64,000 bases of DNA from Devosia submarina (GTDB lineage Bacteria; Pseudomonadota; Alphaproteobacteria; Rhizobiales; Devosiaceae), in NCBI RefSeq assembly GCF_003056345.1, contig NZ_PYWB01000004.1:267446-331445 (forward strand). Direction: 5' to 3'. The position numbers were made by a program, and so were the translations under genes. The stretch's first letter is position 1, and each line of letters opens with the position of its first letter. The notes under the pieces are model-generated. The model saw only the letters and a list, made by a program, of their open reading frames with translations. It searched no databases and had not been told where the DNA came from. Below are positions 31,774-41,585 of this stretch, piece after piece.

Positions 31774-34515
31774 CTAGTCCGAGCCCACCAGGATTTCGCG
31801 CTTACCGGCATGATTGGCCTGGGAAATCACCCCTTCGCGCTCCATCCTCTCGATCAAGGTCGCTGCCTTGTTGTAGCCAATGGCAAGGCGCCGCTGGACA
31901 TAGGATGTGGAAGCCTTCTTGTCCGTCAGGACGATCTGCACGGCCTTGTCATAGAGCTCGTCGCCCGAGCCGGCATAATCATCGCCGCCGCCCGCGCTCT
32001 CCCCACCAAACTCGCCGCCTTCACCTTCTTCCTCGGTGATGGAGTCGAGATAATCGGGGGCGCCCTGAGCCTTGAGGTGGTTCACCACCGACTCCACCTC
32101 GGAGTCAGCCACGAACGGGCCGTGGAGGCGCTTGGTGCGGCCGCCCGAGGCCATGTAGAGCATGTCGCCATTGCCCAGCAGCTGCTCGGCACCCTGCTCG
32201 CCCAGAATGGTGCGCGAGTCGATCTTGGATGTCACCATGAAGGAAATACGGGTTGGGAAGTTGGCCTTGATCGTACCGGTGATCACGTCCACCGATGGAC
32301 GCTGCGTCGCGGTGATCATGTGGATACCGGCGGCACGGGCCATCTGCGCGAGGCGCTGGATGGCGCCTTCGATGTCCTTGCCCGCCACCATCATGAGGTC
32401 AGCCATTTCGTCGACGATCACCACGATATAGGGCAATGGCTCGAGATCGAATTCCTCCGATTCAAAGATCGCTTCCCCGGTTTCCCGATCGAATCCGGTC
32501 TGCACCGTGCGAGTGATGACCTCGCCCTTGGCCTTGGATTCGGTGACGCGCTGGTTGAAGCCATCGATATTGCGCACGCCGATTTTGCTCATCTTGCGAT
32601 AGCGATCCTCCATCTCGCGCACCGCCCATTTGAGCGCCACCACGGCCTTGTGCGGGTCCGTCACGACAGGGGTCAGCAGGTGCGGGATGCCGTCATAGAT
32701 CGACAGTTCCAGCATCTTGGGGTCGATCATGATGAGACGGCACTGCTCGGGCGTCATCTGGTAAAGCAGCGACAGGATAAACGTGTTGATACCAACAGAC
32801 TTGCCCGAACCGGTGGTACCGGCAATCAGGAGGTGCGGCATGCGGGCAAGGTCGGCAATCACCGGCTCGCCGCCAATGGTCTTGCCCAGGCAAATAGGCA
32901 GCTTGCCCTTCATCTTCTCGAAATCGGACGAGGCCAGCATTTCGCGGAAATAAACGGTTTCGCGCGTCTGGTTTGGCAGCTCGATACCGATGGCGTTCCG
33001 CCCAGGCACCACGGCCACACGGGCCGAGATGGCGGACATGGAGCGGGCAATATCATCGGCCAGCGAGATCACGCGGCTAGACTTGATGCCCGGCGCGGGC
33101 TCGAGCTCGAACAGCGTGACAACAGGACCGGGGCGGACATTGATGATGTCACCTTTAACGCCAAAGTCCTGCAGCACTTCCTCGAGCTTGCGCGCCATGG
33201 CTTCGAGGCGCTCTGGCGCATGCTCGGGCGACGGCCCGCTATGCCTGGGCTCGGAGAGCAAGGTGAGGGGTGGCAGCTCGAACCCGCCGGGCTCGTCCAG
33301 GAACGAGGCTTGCGCTTCGCGCGCAACGCGGTTGCCTTGCACCGGACGGGGCGCTGGTGCCGTCACGCGCGGCTTGGTCGGATCGGCCGGATGGAAGCGC
33401 GAATCGCCCTGCTGGCGGTGGTTGACCACCGGCGTCGGCAGATCCGCCACGAATGGCATGTCGTCCTCGTCCTGCGGCTCATCGGGATAGTCGAGCTCGG
33501 TCTCGTCATAGCTCGGGCGCGCATTGATGCGGGGCGAGATTTCCGACTCAAGCGCGGGCTCGAAGGCCGGCTCCATGACTGGCTCGACGGGCGCATGGAT
33601 GCGCCGCTGCGTCGCGGCCACAACCGGCTCCCGACGCTCGACCACGGGGGCGCTATCAAGGCTGGGTTCAAGGTCATCATCGCGCCAGTTCGCGCCATCA
33701 GCCGCACGCTTTTCAGCATGGTTCGCCCGTGCGCGCCGGAATGCCGTACGCAGGGAATAGCCCATGTGCACCATGGCTCCGAGCGCAACATCCACCAGGG
33801 GGTTTGTTTCCGGCTCGTCTTCTTCAGCAGGTTCAGCCACAAAGCCCTTGCGCCCTGTGGCTGCCGCAGCGGCCTTGCCCTTGGCAGGGCCGGTGGACAC
33901 CGACTTGCCCAGGCCCATGGCGATCCAGAACAGGGCAAAGGCCGGGATGGCGATGATGATCGCAAACAACGCTGCGGTAACCGCCTGCGGCTGCTCGCCA
34001 GTCACCATGGTTGCAAGCGTGGTGAAGCCTGTTCCGATTAATCCACCCAGGCCCGTTGGCAGCGGCCAGCTGGGCGGCATGGCGACAAAGGAAAGCACGC
34101 CCGCACCCAGCAGCGTCGCCCCGATCCAGCCGGTGAAGCGCAGGCCCAGGCTTGTTGGCATGCAGCGGCGCGAGAAATTCCAGCCCCAAATTGCGGGTGG
34201 CACCAGCATGATCAAGGCGGCCAGCCCAAATACCTGAAACAGCGTGTCGGCGATCACCGCGCCGGGGAAACCCAGCCAATTGGCGGGAGCCTTGGTGGTG
34301 GCATAGGAAAAGCTTGGATCGTCCACCGACCATGAGCTCAGCGCCAAGAGGCATACGGCTACGACGCCGATCAGGAAAAAGCCCGCCACGCGAAGCGGGA
34401 TGCGGATGGCCAGCGCGGGCGGCGCTGCGGGAACGGCCGGCTTGCTGCCGCTGCGCGTACCGCGCTGCGGAACAGAGCGAATTTCGTCAAGAACGGGCGA
34501 GGGTGAGCTGGGCAT
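31774..34515 (-). CDS. ftsK: FtsK, DNA translocase at the division septum
   Basis: A 913-residue protein. Four hydrophobic helices occupy roughly residues 35-200, then a long acidic/proline-rich linker, then the motor domain with Walker A ([17 protein letters not shown]), Walker B ([11 protein letters not shown]) and [21 protein letters not shown]. The C-terminal gamma winged helix ([26 protein letters not shown]) reads KOPS sites. It pumps DNA to clear the septum and activates XerCD at dif. The ATG at 34515 is preferred to the ORF start 13 codons upstream. Confidence 0.95.
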   Translation of the reverse strand: MPSSPSPVLDEIRSVPQRGTRSGSKPAVPAAPPALAIRIPLRVAGFFLIGVVAVCLLALSSWSVDDPSFSYATTKAPANWLGFPGAVIADTLFQVFGLAALIMLVPPAIWGWNFSRRCMPTSLGLRFTGWIGATLLGAGVLSFVAMPPSWPLPTGLGGLIGTGFTTLATMVTGEQPQAVTAALFAIIIAIPAFALFWIAMGLGKSVSTGPAKGKAAAAATGRKGFVAEPAEEDEPETNPLVDVALGAMVHMGYSLRTAFRRARANHAEKRAADGANWRDDDLEPSLDSAPVVERREPVVAATQRRIHAPVEPVMEPAFEPALESEISPRINARPSYDETELDYPDEPQDEDDMPFVADLPTPVVNHRQQGDSRFHPADPTKPRVTAPAPRPVQGNRVAREAQASFLDEPGGFELPPLTLLSEPRHSGPSPEHAPERLEAMARKLEEVLQDFGVKGDIINVRPGPVVTLFELEPAPGIKSSRVISLADDIARSMSAISARVAVVPGRNAIGIELPNQTRETVYFREMLASSDFEKMKGKLPICLGKTIGGEPVIADLARMPHLLIAGTTGSGKSVGINTFILSLLYQMTPEQCRLIMIDPKMLELSIYDGIPHLLTPVVTDPHKAVVALKWAVREMEDRYRKMSKIGVRNIDGFNQRVTESKAKGEVITRTVQTGFDRETGEAIFESEEFDLEPLPYIVVIVDEMADLMMVAGKDIEGAIQRLAQMARAAGIHMITATQRPSVDVITGTIKANFPTRISFMVTSKIDSRTILGEQGAEQLLGNGDMLYMASGGRTKRLHGPFVADSEVESVVNHLKAQGAPDYLDSITEEEGEGGEFGGESAGGGDDYAGSGDELYDKAVQIVLTDKKASTSYVQRRLAIGYNKAATLIERMEREGVISQANHAGKREILVGSD

Positions 34516-34845
34516 GGGCAATCTCGATACGCCCCGAAAAAGGACTGGGGCCATTGTGCCGCAACACTAATCGGCTCGGGTTAACCCAAGGCTAACCATG
34601 CCCACCCTGGCGCTTGCTCTTGTGGCAAGCCGGCAAAGAAAAGGCCCGCCACAAGGGGCGGGCCAGATCGCCGCAGCACAGGCGAGGGAGGGCGGTGGCT
34701 GCGGAAAGCGGATAATTGATCGTGGAGTGCGGCCCGTGCAGTTTGCGAGTGGGAAGCCTCTGTGGCGGGCCAAGAGGGACACGAGCCGCACACCAAGATC
34801 AACGGGAGATGCAGGTGGCGCTAAGGACGCCACCTGCTTTGTTGG
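34516..34845. other. Gap between ftsK and amtB with two hairpins
   Basis: No gene seen. A strong hairpin (GGCCCGCC / GGCGGGCC, 34643-34664) has a TTTTCTTT tail on the minus strand (A-run at 34636-34642) and fits as the amtB terminator. A second perfect stem, GCAGGTGGCG / CGCCACCTGC at 34811-34837, lies directly after the amtB stop but has no T-run. The ftsK promoter should also lie here. Confidence 0.6.
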
Positions 34846-36189
34846 TTAATTGTAAGCGCGCTCGCCATGGCTGGAGAGGTCCAGCCCGTCGGTTTCGCTC
34901 GATTCGGTGACGCGAGCCCCACCAAAGATCGCCTTGACCACCAGCATGGCGACAAGGGCCACCACGCCCGACCAGATGATGGCAACGACCACGGCCATGA
35001 TCTGGGTGACCAGCTGACCGCCCATGGCATAACCCTCCGCACCAAAGCCGCCCAGGCCAGGGTCTGCAACGATGGCAGTGCCGATGGCGCCAACAATGCC
35101 GCCTATGCCATGGATGCCGAACACGTCGAGGCTATCGTCATACTTCAGCATCGGCTTGAGGGTCACGACGGCCCATAAGCACACAAAGCCGGTAACTGCA
35201 CCCAGCACGATCGCACCGAACGTGCCGGCAAAGCCAGCTGCCGGGGTGATCGCAACGAGGCCGGCGACGGCGCCCGAAACAAAGCCCAGGGCCGAGGCAT
35301 GGCCGCGGGTGATCTTTTCGCCGACAGCCCAGGCGATGCCTGCAGCCGCCGGAGCGGTGATCGTGTTAAGGAATGCCTGTGCGGCAACGCCATTGGCACC
35401 TAGCGCCGAGCCGGCGTTGAAGCCAAACCAGCCAACCCACAGCAGGCAGGCACCGATATAGGTGAAGACGAGGTTATGGGGCGCAATCGGCTCCTTCATG
35501 TAGCCAAGGCGTGGCCCCAGCACGATGGCAGCCACCAGCGCCGCAACGCCCGAGTTGATGTGCACGACCGTGCCGCCGGCAAAGTCCAGCGCACCCATCT
35601 GGAAGAACAGGCCCGCGCCCGACCACACCATATGGGCAATGGGCAGATAGGCGAAGCTGAACCAGATCGCGAGAAAGGCCATCACCGCGCCGAACTTCAT
35701 GCGCTCGGCAATGCCGCCCACCACCAGCGTGGCGGTGATGCAGGCAAAGGTGAGCTGGAACACCACAAAGATCAGCTCAGGGATAGTGCCCGACACAGAG
35801 TCGGGGTTCACATTGGCCAGGAAGAAGTTGGAGAAATCGCCGATGAAGGCAGAGAGTCCACCTTCGCTCGGGCCCGAAAAGGCGAGCGAATAGCCATAGG
35901 CAACCCAGAGCAGCGCGATCATCGAAAAGGCACCGAACACCTGGGTGATGACCGAAAGAATGTTCTTGGAGCGCACAAGGCCGCCATAGAACAGGGCAAC
36001 ACCCGGAATGGTCATCAGGATGACCAGCAGGGTCGAAACGATCATCCAGGCGGTATCGCCCGTATCGATCGTAGCCACGGCCTCTTCAACGATCTCGGCA
36101 GTCGGCGCTGCCGCGTCCTGGGCAAGGGCCGGCAAGGCCAGCAAGAGGGAGGCAAGAGCCGCACTCCCCATGATTTTGGTTATCTTCAT
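34846..36189 (-). CDS. amtB: AmtB, ammonium transporter
   Basis: A 447-residue Amt/Rh channel. A signal-peptide-like N-terminus (MKITKIMGSAALASLLLALPALAQ) precedes eleven or so membrane helices. Family segments are IPGVALFYGGLVRSKN, DFAGGTVVHINSGVAALVAA and the conserved FGIHGIGGIVGAIGT with the pore His. It conducts ammonia/ammonium into the cell and is blocked by GlnK. The ATG at 36189 is chosen for the signal sequence; glnK ends 22 bases upstream. Confidence 0.94.
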   Translation of the reverse strand: MKITKIMGSAALASLLLALPALAQDAAAPTAEIVEEAVATIDTGDTAWMIVSTLLVILMTIPGVALFYGGLVRSKNILSVITQVFGAFSMIALLWVAYGYSLAFSGPSEGGLSAFIGDFSNFFLANVNPDSVSGTIPELIFVVFQLTFACITATLVVGGIAERMKFGAVMAFLAIWFSFAYLPIAHMVWSGAGLFFQMGALDFAGGTVVHINSGVAALVAAIVLGPRLGYMKEPIAPHNLVFTYIGACLLWVGWFGFNAGSALGANGVAAQAFLNTITAPAAAGIAWAVGEKITRGHASALGFVSGAVAGLVAITPAAGFAGTFGAIVLGAVTGFVCLWAVVTLKPMLKYDDSLDVFGIHGIGGIVGAIGTAIVADPGLGGFGAEGYAMGGQLVTQIMAVVVAIIWSGVVALVAMLVVKAIFGGARVTESSETDGLDLSSHGERAYN

Positions 36190-36211
36190 CTCTAGTTCTC
36201 TCCCAAGACGC

Positions 36212-36550
36212 TTAAAGGGCAGATGCGCCGGTTTCACCGGTGCGAATGCGAGTAACGGCAAGCAGATCGAGCACGAAAATCTTGCCGTCGCCGATCCGGC
36301 CCGTCTGGGCGCTGTCACGAATAGCGGTGGAGACGGCATCGGCGAGTGCATCGTCGACCGCGATCTCGATCTTGAGCTTGGGCAGGAAATGGACGGCATA
36401 TTCCGTGCCGCGATAGATCTCCGAATGCCCCTTCTGGCGGCCATAGCCCTTCACCTCGGTCACGGTCATGCCGTGGACATCCAGGGAGTTGAGAGCCTGA
36501 CGGACCTCTTCGAGGCGCGATGGCTTAATTATTGCGATCACCAGTTTCAT
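36212..36550 (-). CDS. glnK: GlnK, nitrogen regulatory protein PII
   Basis: A 112-residue PII protein: MKLVIAIIKPSRLEEVRQAL, the T-loop with the uridylylated Tyr (RGTEYAVHFLPK), and the ATP-binding GRIGDGKIFVLDL with TGETG near the end. PII senses 2-oxoglutarate, ATP/ADP and uridylylation and controls AmtB and NtrB. The adjacency to amtB and likely sigma-54 promoter support GlnK rather than GlnB. Confidence 0.94.
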   Translation of the reverse strand: MKLVIAIIKPSRLEEVRQALNSLDVHGMTVTEVKGYGRQKGHSEIYRGTEYAVHFLPKLKIEIAVDDALADAVSTAIRDSAQTGRIGDGKIFVLDLLAVTRIRTGETGASAL

Positions 36551-36592
36551 GTATGCCCCTTTTCGGCTGGCGCTGGTCTGAATGCCTCAAGA

Positions 36593-36610
36593 GAGTCAAA
36601 CAGTGTGCCA
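36593..36610 (-). promoter_or_regulatory. Candidate sigma-54 promoter of glnK-amtB
   Basis: On the minus strand the sequence TGGCACACTGTTTGAC matches the -24/-12 pattern TGGCAC-N5-TTGC with an intact GG and one mismatch at the -12 (TTGA for TTGC). It ends 43 bases before the glnK ATG. NtrC-dependent sigma-54 control of glnK-amtB is well known in related bacteria. Confidence 0.4.
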
Positions 36611-36810
36611 AGTGGCAGCAGCGTGAAAATATTAAGGAAAAACAATGGCCTATGTTCGTGCCGCTTTTCTGGGCGTCTTGGGTGATCGTCGGATGCTTAT
36701 TTCTTGCGCAAGGCTGCGCTTGTTTGAGCAAAAATAAGGCACGCTGTGACGTTGCAGCCGCTTGCGCAAGCGGGGCCGAACGGCACAATGAGGGCAAACG
36801 GAGACTTGGG

Positions 36811-38031
36811 ATGTCAGGGCAGAAAACATTTGACGTACTGATCGTCGGCGGCGGACCCGTGGGGCTCACCCTGGCGCTCGCGCTGGCTCAGTCCGCGCGT
36901 GGCATGCGCATTGGCCTTGTGGATCGGCGCGCCCTCAGCGTTCCCAAGGACAATCGTGCCTCGGCCATTGCTGCGGGCGTTCGGCGTGTGTTTGAGGCCT
37001 TGGGTGTCTGGCCGCTCATGCTGGGCGAAGCGCAGCCGATAACGGCGATGCGCATCACCGATTCCGGTGTCAGCGATATCACACGCCCGAGCTTTTTGAC
37101 TTTTGACGGCGATGTCGCGCCGGGCGAAGCCTTTGCCCACATGGTACCCAACAGGGTCACGGGAGAGGTGCTTCTCAACGCCGTACAAGACAAGATCGAT
37201 GTGATCGCGCCCGCACAGATCCATGGCATGAGCGTTGACGGACGATGGGGGCGGCTCGCCCTTGCCGATGGGACTGAGCTACGCGCGCCGCTCGTCGTGG
37301 CAGCCGATGGCGCCCGATCTGCCTTGCGCGAGATGGCTGGGATTGCGGTGCTGGGTCAGCCTTATGAACAGATGGGCCTTGTGGCAACCATCAGCCATGA
37401 ACTGCCGCACGCGGGCGTAGCCTATGAACATTTCCGCCCCTCCGGTCCCTTTGCGAGCCTGCCGCTTCCGGGGAAACGCTCATCGCTGGTCTGGACGGAA
37501 ACAACAGCGGAAGCCAAGCGCCTGCTGGCGCTGGATGCCGAACAGAACGCAACCGAGATCGAGGCGGCGATGGGCCATGTCCTGGGTTCGGTAAAGCTCG
37601 AGGACACGCTGGTGGGCTATCCCTTGCGCCTCCAGATCGCCCGCTCCTTTGTAAGCCAGCGCCTGGCGCTGGTGGGCGACGCCGCCCATGTGGTGCACCC
37701 CATTGCTGGGCAGGGGCTTAATCTGGGCCTCAAGGACGTTGCCGCCCTGGCCGAAGTCGTCGTTGAGACCATACGGCTCGGGCTCGATCACGGTAGTGAT
37801 GATGTTTTGGAGCGCTACCAAAGCTGGCGTCGGCTCGACACATCAAGCATGGCGGCAATGACCCATGCCCTTAACGCCCTTTTTTCCAACGACATTGCCC
37901 CGCTTCGCGCCGCGCGCGATCTCGGCCTGGAACTGGTTGATCGAACCGGGCCGGTCAAATCAGCACTGATCCGTGCAGCATCGGGCGTTTCAAGCAATGG
38001 TCCCCGGCTGCTGAGCGGCCTGCCGCTTTAG
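36811..38031 (+). CDS. UbiH/UbiF/Coq6-family FAD monooxygenase
   Basis: A 406-residue flavoprotein hydroxylase. FAD motifs are in order: DVLIVGGGPVGLTLALALAQ at residues 8-27, the DG motif (VAADGARSALREMAGI) and GDAAHVVHPIAGQGLNLGLKD. RLALVGDAAH and the C-terminal helical part fit ring hydroxylases of ubiquinone synthesis (UbiH, UbiF, UbiL). I cannot tell which ring position it acts on. The ATG at 36811 gives the family start. It is divergent from glnK. Confidence 0.88.
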   Translation: MSGQKTFDVLIVGGGPVGLTLALALAQSARGMRIGLVDRRALSVPKDNRASAIAAGVRRVFEALGVWPLMLGEAQPITAMRITDSGVSDITRPSFLTFDGDVAPGEAFAHMVPNRVTGEVLLNAVQDKIDVIAPAQIHGMSVDGRWGRLALADGTELRAPLVVAADGARSALREMAGIAVLGQPYEQMGLVATISHELPHAGVAYEHFRPSGPFASLPLPGKRSSLVWTETTAEAKRLLALDAEQNATEIEAAMGHVLGSVKLEDTLVGYPLRLQIARSFVSQRLALVGDAAHVVHPIAGQGLNLGLKDVAALAEVVVETIRLGLDHGSDDVLERYQSWRRLDTSSMAAMTHALNALFSNDIAPLRAARDLGLELVDRTGPVKSALIRAASGVSSNGPRLLSGLPL

Positions 38032-38040
38032 CCGGAATGG

Positions 38041-38286
38041 TTAGTCCGGCGAGCCCTTGAGCTCGGGCAGGCGCCGCAAGGCTTCGGGATCCACGGTCCG
38101 GGCTTCATCCAGGCTCAGCAGCGGCACGCCCTTGACGATCGGGAATGCCAGCCGGGCTGCGACCGAGATCAGCTCCCGCTTATCCGCCGACAGGGTCAGC
38201 CGGGTCTTGGTCAGCGGGCACACCAGCATTTCAAGCGTCCTGCGATCGAACTGATGCCGCGGATCAACGCTTGGCATATCGGTCAA
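38041..38286 (-). CDS. Trm112 family protein
   Basis: An 81-residue small protein with LEMLVCPLTKTRLTL, SVAARLAFPIVKGVPLLSLDEAR, the Trm112/YcaR pattern. One of the usual zinc cysteines is present (VCP) but the paired second motif is absent, as in many bacterial members. Function in bacteria is unclear; eukaryotic Trm112 activates methyltransferases. Its start overlaps the stop of the LON-domain gene by four bases, and it is the last gene of the trx-LON-trm112 operon. Confidence 0.85.
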   Translation of the reverse strand: MTDMPSVDPRHQFDRRTLEMLVCPLTKTRLTLSADKRELISVAARLAFPIVKGVPLLSLDEARTVDPEALRRLPELKGSPD

Positions 38287-38948
38287 TTCAGTGGCGCCGC
38301 GCCGGTACCGCCGCGGGCAATTTCATATTCGGTCATGGCAATCAATGTTTCCGCGCGCTGCTCCAGTGTCTTGGCTTCCAGCAGCACCTGCTTTTCCGCC
38401 GGTCCATAGGGCCCTACCATGCAGCAGAAATTGACGAGGTCGGCCGTGCCTGTCCGCTCAATCTCTTCCCAATTCAGTTCAATATTGGCGAACTCGGCAT
38501 AGTCGCGCATCATCTTGACGAAGCGGTTCCGGTCAACCAGCTCTTCCCCAAAGTCACGCTCGAAATCCCTGGTAAATTCCCCCGCATCGATGATGCCCTG
38601 CCGGTACGGCGTCATCACGGTCAGCTCTTGCGCCAGGCGGAACCGTGTTATGCCCTCGAGGATAATAAAATAGCGCCCGTCTCCGCTTTCCTCGAAATGC
38701 GTGAGGCGGCCCAGGCAACCGATCGCCTGCAAGGGAGAACGGCCACGCGGGCTCTCCTCCTCCGTATCCTCGGGTTGGATCAACCCGATCAACCGGTCAC
38801 CCCGGAGCGCTGCATCCACCATTTCGATATAGCGGGGCTCGAAAATGTTGAGTGGGCGGTGGGAGAACGGCAGCAGCAATGCGCCGCTCAGGGGAAAAAG
38901 CGGAACCGAGCTGGGCAGGTCAGCCACTGATTGAGGACGCTTGAGCAT
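38283..38948 (-). CDS. LON peptidase substrate-binding (LAN) domain protein
   Basis: A 221-residue protein made only of the Lon N-terminal domain: LPSSVPLFPLSGALLLPFSHRPLNIFEPRYIEMVD is the family start, followed by GCLGRLTHFEESGDGRYFIILEGITRFRL. It lacks the AAA+ and protease domains of Lon. The conserved neighbourhood with CnoX-like thioredoxin and Trm112 is common in alphaproteobacteria. A role in protein quality control is inferred only. Confidence 0.9.
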   Translation of the reverse strand: MLKRPQSVADLPSSVPLFPLSGALLLPFSHRPLNIFEPRYIEMVDAALRGDRLIGLIQPEDTEEESPRGRSPLQAIGCLGRLTHFEESGDGRYFIILEGITRFRLAQELTVMTPYRQGIIDAGEFTRDFERDFGEELVDRNRFVKMMRDYAEFANIELNWEEIERTGTADLVNFCCMVGPYGPAEKQVLLEAKTLEQRAETLIAMTEYEIARGGTGAAPLN

Positions 38949-38959
38949 AGGGCCTCCCG

Positions 38960-39907
38960 TCAGGAGAAAAGAGCTGCCGACAGCATGCGCCGGCCCTTGT
39001 TGGTCGCCGGGTCCTTAGGGCCCCACGCATCAAAGAACTCCAGCAGCTTCTTGCGTGCGCCATCTTCGTTCCAGGTGCGGTCGCGCTTGAAAATGGCTAC
39101 GAGGCACTCCGCGGCTTCCACGCGCTTGCCCTCTGCATTGAGCGCTAGCGCAAGATCATAGCGTGCCTGATGGTTGTCCGGATCAGCGTCAACGGCCGCT
39201 TGGAGCGACGCTGTTTCCGATAGATCCGCCGCCTCGGTCAGCAGGCGAATCGATTGCGCCGTCGAGTTGTAGCTCTCACCCTTGCGCTCGGCCTCGGGGA
39301 CCATATCCAGCGTCGCCTTCGCCTGCTCCACTTCGCCAGCCGCCAGGTAAACCTTGGCAAGACCGACCAGGGCTTGCGCATGATCTGGCTGGTGCTGCAC
39401 CACCATGCCATAGATCTGGGCAGCGCGCCCCAGATCGCCGCCTCCCAAAGCTTCGTCGGCCGCGGCAAGGGCCGCAGTGATCTGGGCTTCGAGCGAACCC
39501 TCAGCCGCCTGCGGCGCTGGCGCTCCGGCAATCACCTTTTCGGCGAAGCGGCGGACTTCCCCCTCCGGCATCGCGCCCATGAAGCCATCCACTGGCCGGC
39601 CACCGGCAAAAGCGAACACGGCGGGGATCGATTGAATGCCCAACTGACCAGCAATCTGCGGATTTTCGTCGATATTGATCTTGATCAGCCGCATCGCCCC
39701 AGCCTTCTCATTGACCACTTTTTCCAGTGCTGGCGTCAGCGCACGGCAAGGTCCGCACCATGGAGCCCAGAAATCCACCAGGACCGGCTGCTCCAGCGAT
39801 GCATCGATCACATCGGCCTTGAAGGCCTGATCGCTCGAATCCTTGATCAAGGCTCCGGGCGGCACGGCGGCAGAAGAAGGATTAGCGCTGGTGAACGGAG
39901 TGGACAT
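38960..39907 (-). CDS. cnoX: CnoX/YbbN-like thioredoxin with TPR domain
   Basis: A 315-residue protein with an N-terminal thioredoxin domain whose active site is WCGPC (Cys51, Cys54), the cis-Pro loop GIQSIPAVFAF, and a C-terminal TPR region (GDLGRAAQIYGMVVQHQPDHAQALVGLAKVYL). The order matches CnoX, a holdase that also forms mixed disulphides. Escherichia coli CnoX lacks a working CxxC; this one has a canonical CGPC, as in other alphaproteobacterial members. It heads the operon with the LON and Trm112 genes. The ATG at 39907 is the likely start. Confidence 0.88.
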   Translation of the reverse strand: MSTPFTSANPSSAAVPPGALIKDSSDQAFKADVIDASLEQPVLVDFWAPWCGPCRALTPALEKVVNEKAGAMRLIKINIDENPQIAGQLGIQSIPAVFAFAGGRPVDGFMGAMPEGEVRRFAEKVIAGAPAPQAAEGSLEAQITAALAAADEALGGGDLGRAAQIYGMVVQHQPDHAQALVGLAKVYLAAGEVEQAKATLDMVPEAERKGESYNSTAQSIRLLTEAADLSETASLQAAVDADPDNHQARYDLALALNAEGKRVEAAECLVAIFKRDRTWNEDGARKKLLEFFDAWGPKDPATNKGRRMLSAALFS

Positions 39908-40113
39908 TGGGGCAAAGATCCTTGCAGCTCTTGGCAAAAGACGGCGTATTGGCGGCACTTATTGCGCCCGGAAACGGCCCTGTGACAAGCCCCCGAACCC
40001 ACAACAATGCTCTAAGATGACTCAGAGGCAAAATTGTGGGTTGCAAAGGCAATCGTGTTTGGGCATATAGGCCCGCGTCGCCGGACATCAAGTGTGGTCG
40101 GAGGCAACGGAGC

Positions 40114-40188
40114 GCGGGTGTAGCTCAGGGGTAGAGCATAACCTTGCCAAGGTTAGGGTCGTGGGTTCGAATCCCATCGCCCGCTCCA
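40114..40188 (+). tRNA. tRNA-Gly (anticodon GCC)
   Basis: A full cloverleaf: acceptor GCGGGTG pairs with CGCCCGC (one G-U), D-arm GCTCAGGGGTAGAGC, anticodon arm AACCTTGCCAAGGTT with GCC in the loop, TpsiC arm GTGGGTTCGAATCCCAT, discriminator T and an encoded CCA. It marks the border between core chromosome and the accessory island. Confidence 0.96.
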
Positions 40189-40217
40189 AAAACTGGTTGT
40201 TTATCAGCCACTAAACA

Positions 40218-40248
40218 AAAGGCTCGCTTCGGCGGGCCTTTTTGTTTT
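40218..40248 (+). terminator. Rho-independent terminator after tRNA-Gly
   Basis: Stem AAAGGCTCGC / GCGGGCCTTT around a TTCG tetraloop, then TTGTTTTCTTCTT. Confidence 0.85.
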
Positions 40249-40251
40249 CTT

Positions 40252-40273
40252 CTTGGGGGCCGCTTGGGGGCCG
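40252..40273. repeat. Tandem 11-base repeat at the island border
   Basis: CTTGGGGGCCG occurs twice in direct tandem directly after the tRNA terminator. Short direct repeats near a tRNA end can be recombination footprints, but chance cannot be excluded. Confidence 0.5.
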
Positions 40274-40328
40274 CATTGTTCGGTCATGGATCCTGTGTAT
40301 CATCGGGGAGCATAGGTGGGGCTGAATC

Positions 40329-41213
40329 ATGCGAAGTAACCTAGGAGGGCTTCCAACGCTTGCGACTTTCGTTGAAAATGCACGTCAGGCTTTTAGCCCG
40401 AGCGTGTCTGAGTGGATGGGCCAGTCCTCGACCAGCGTTAAGAATGAAGCATGGCTCTTAAGTTATGTTTTAGATGCGCTAGCTTTAGGGGAGGTCCGGT
40501 GCGTGGTCCCTATAAAGATTCCAGCCTGTCGCAACGACCAACCTCAAACCGCCTCCGGTGTGATTCGCCTAGAACTACCTTCTGTTGAAGATGCAGACCT
40601 CACGTGGCAGGCACCAAACCCGAGTAAAGACGTCAAAGACGACGATCTTGATGACGACGATGTCGAGCCTATTGGTGGCCCAGTTGACGGGCTTTTCATA
40701 GTTGAGGCTTCTTATTGGCAGGAGCACCGCGACACTCAGCCGTTGAAAACTGGTCTAGCTGATGTGCCTGCAAGTTATCTAACTGCATTACTAAAGAGCT
40801 TAGGGTCACGCTCGAACGTACGCACTCTCAACCAGCTACGACCTGACCTAAGCGATCTTCAAGGATTGCCGCTTCGGGTTTTAGACGCCAATGCGTCTCT
40901 TGACGCGATTTTCCCCTTAGTTGAACTGACGGAGCCGAAGCGACGCTTCCCCGCGATTATTTATAGGAGGCGGCTTCTATACGAATTACAGGCAGCGGCA
41001 TGGCGGTACTTGGCGATAGCACAGCCGAAAGACCAACATGGGGTAGTCACTGACGTTTTTAACGCGCTCGTCGCGTACATTGACGCTATGGGCATCGATG
41101 AAGAGGAAGCTTCAACTCCTAAAGAGCATAGTCTCAGGAACTTGGCAGGTGCGGTGGTGAGGCAGTGGCGGGCAAAAAACCTGACTTCTCCTGTGCTACT
41201 CAGGGAACGTTGA
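40329..41213 (+). CDS. Hypothetical protein, first gene of the island
   Basis: A 294-residue protein of unknown family. It has a strongly acidic central linker (KDVKDDDLDDDDVEPIGG) between two folded parts, no signal peptide, no membrane helix and no catalytic motif I recognise. The N-terminal half (WMGQSSTSVKNEAWLLSYVLDAL) looks helical; the C-terminal half has a basic patch (KRRFPAIIYRRRLL). It occupies the position where an integrase usually lies but shows no R-H-R-Y or Ser-recombinase motif. Start uncertain. Confidence 0.6.
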   Translation: MRSNLGGLPTLATFVENARQAFSPSVSEWMGQSSTSVKNEAWLLSYVLDALALGEVRCVVPIKIPACRNDQPQTASGVIRLELPSVEDADLTWQAPNPSKDVKDDDLDDDDVEPIGGPVDGLFIVEASYWQEHRDTQPLKTGLADVPASYLTALLKSLGSRSNVRTLNQLRPDLSDLQGLPLRVLDANASLDAIFPLVELTEPKRRFPAIIYRRRLLYELQAAAWRYLAIAQPKDQHGVVTDVFNALVAYIDAMGIDEEEASTPKEHSLRNLAGAVVRQWRAKNLTSPVLLRER

Positions 41214-41291
41214 CATTCATCCAACAGACTTTCGCGCATTTTGCAGCCGTGTTGGTTGGATTTTGCCATCCGACTGCGGTTCAATCAGCAC

Positions 41292-41585
41292 ATGAACAGC
41301 CAGCAACTTTCCAAAAAATTCCATTCTGTAGCCTACGCTTGCGACTTCTTTGATGTTGGTCGAACCACCTTCTATTCGCTCGTCAAACGCAAGATCATCA
41401 AGACTGCTAAGATTGGTCGTCGCACCGTCGTGACGACTGAAATGTTGGAGGAAGCTGCTGCCTTAATTGTTGCACTTTCCCTCACTGATGCTGCCGATAA
41501 GCCAGAAAACCCTACCTCGATACATCAGAGTGAAAGGACTGGTTCCAACGTGACCCCTGCCAGTGAGAGGGGCAGCCATGGGTGA
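41292..41585 (+). CDS. Small helix-turn-helix protein, excisionase/AlpA-like
   Basis: A 97-residue protein with a MerR/excisionase-type winged helix at residues 7-50: SVAYACDFFDVGRTTFYSLVKRKIIKTAKIGRRTVVTTEML. This helix, turn, then KIGRRT wing is the HTH_17 layout of excisionases and AlpA regulators of integrated elements. A polar, probably disordered tail follows. I chose the ATG at 41292; the reading frame opens upstream at a TTG. It overlaps the next gene by eight bases. It likely controls excision or the replication module. Confidence 0.75.
   Translation: MNSQQLSKKFHSVAYACDFFDVGRTTFYSLVKRKIIKTAKIGRRTVVTTEMLEEAAALIVALSLTDAADKPENPTSIHQSERTGSNVTPASERGSHG

Noticed and set aside
31672..34041. 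789-codon plus-strand ORF opposite ftsK
   Set aside because: A shadow ORF caused by high GC content; ftsK on the other strand has all family motifs.
40329..41213. Integrase at the tRNA border
   Set aside because: The protein lacks the tyrosine-recombinase R-H-R-Y and serine-recombinase motifs.
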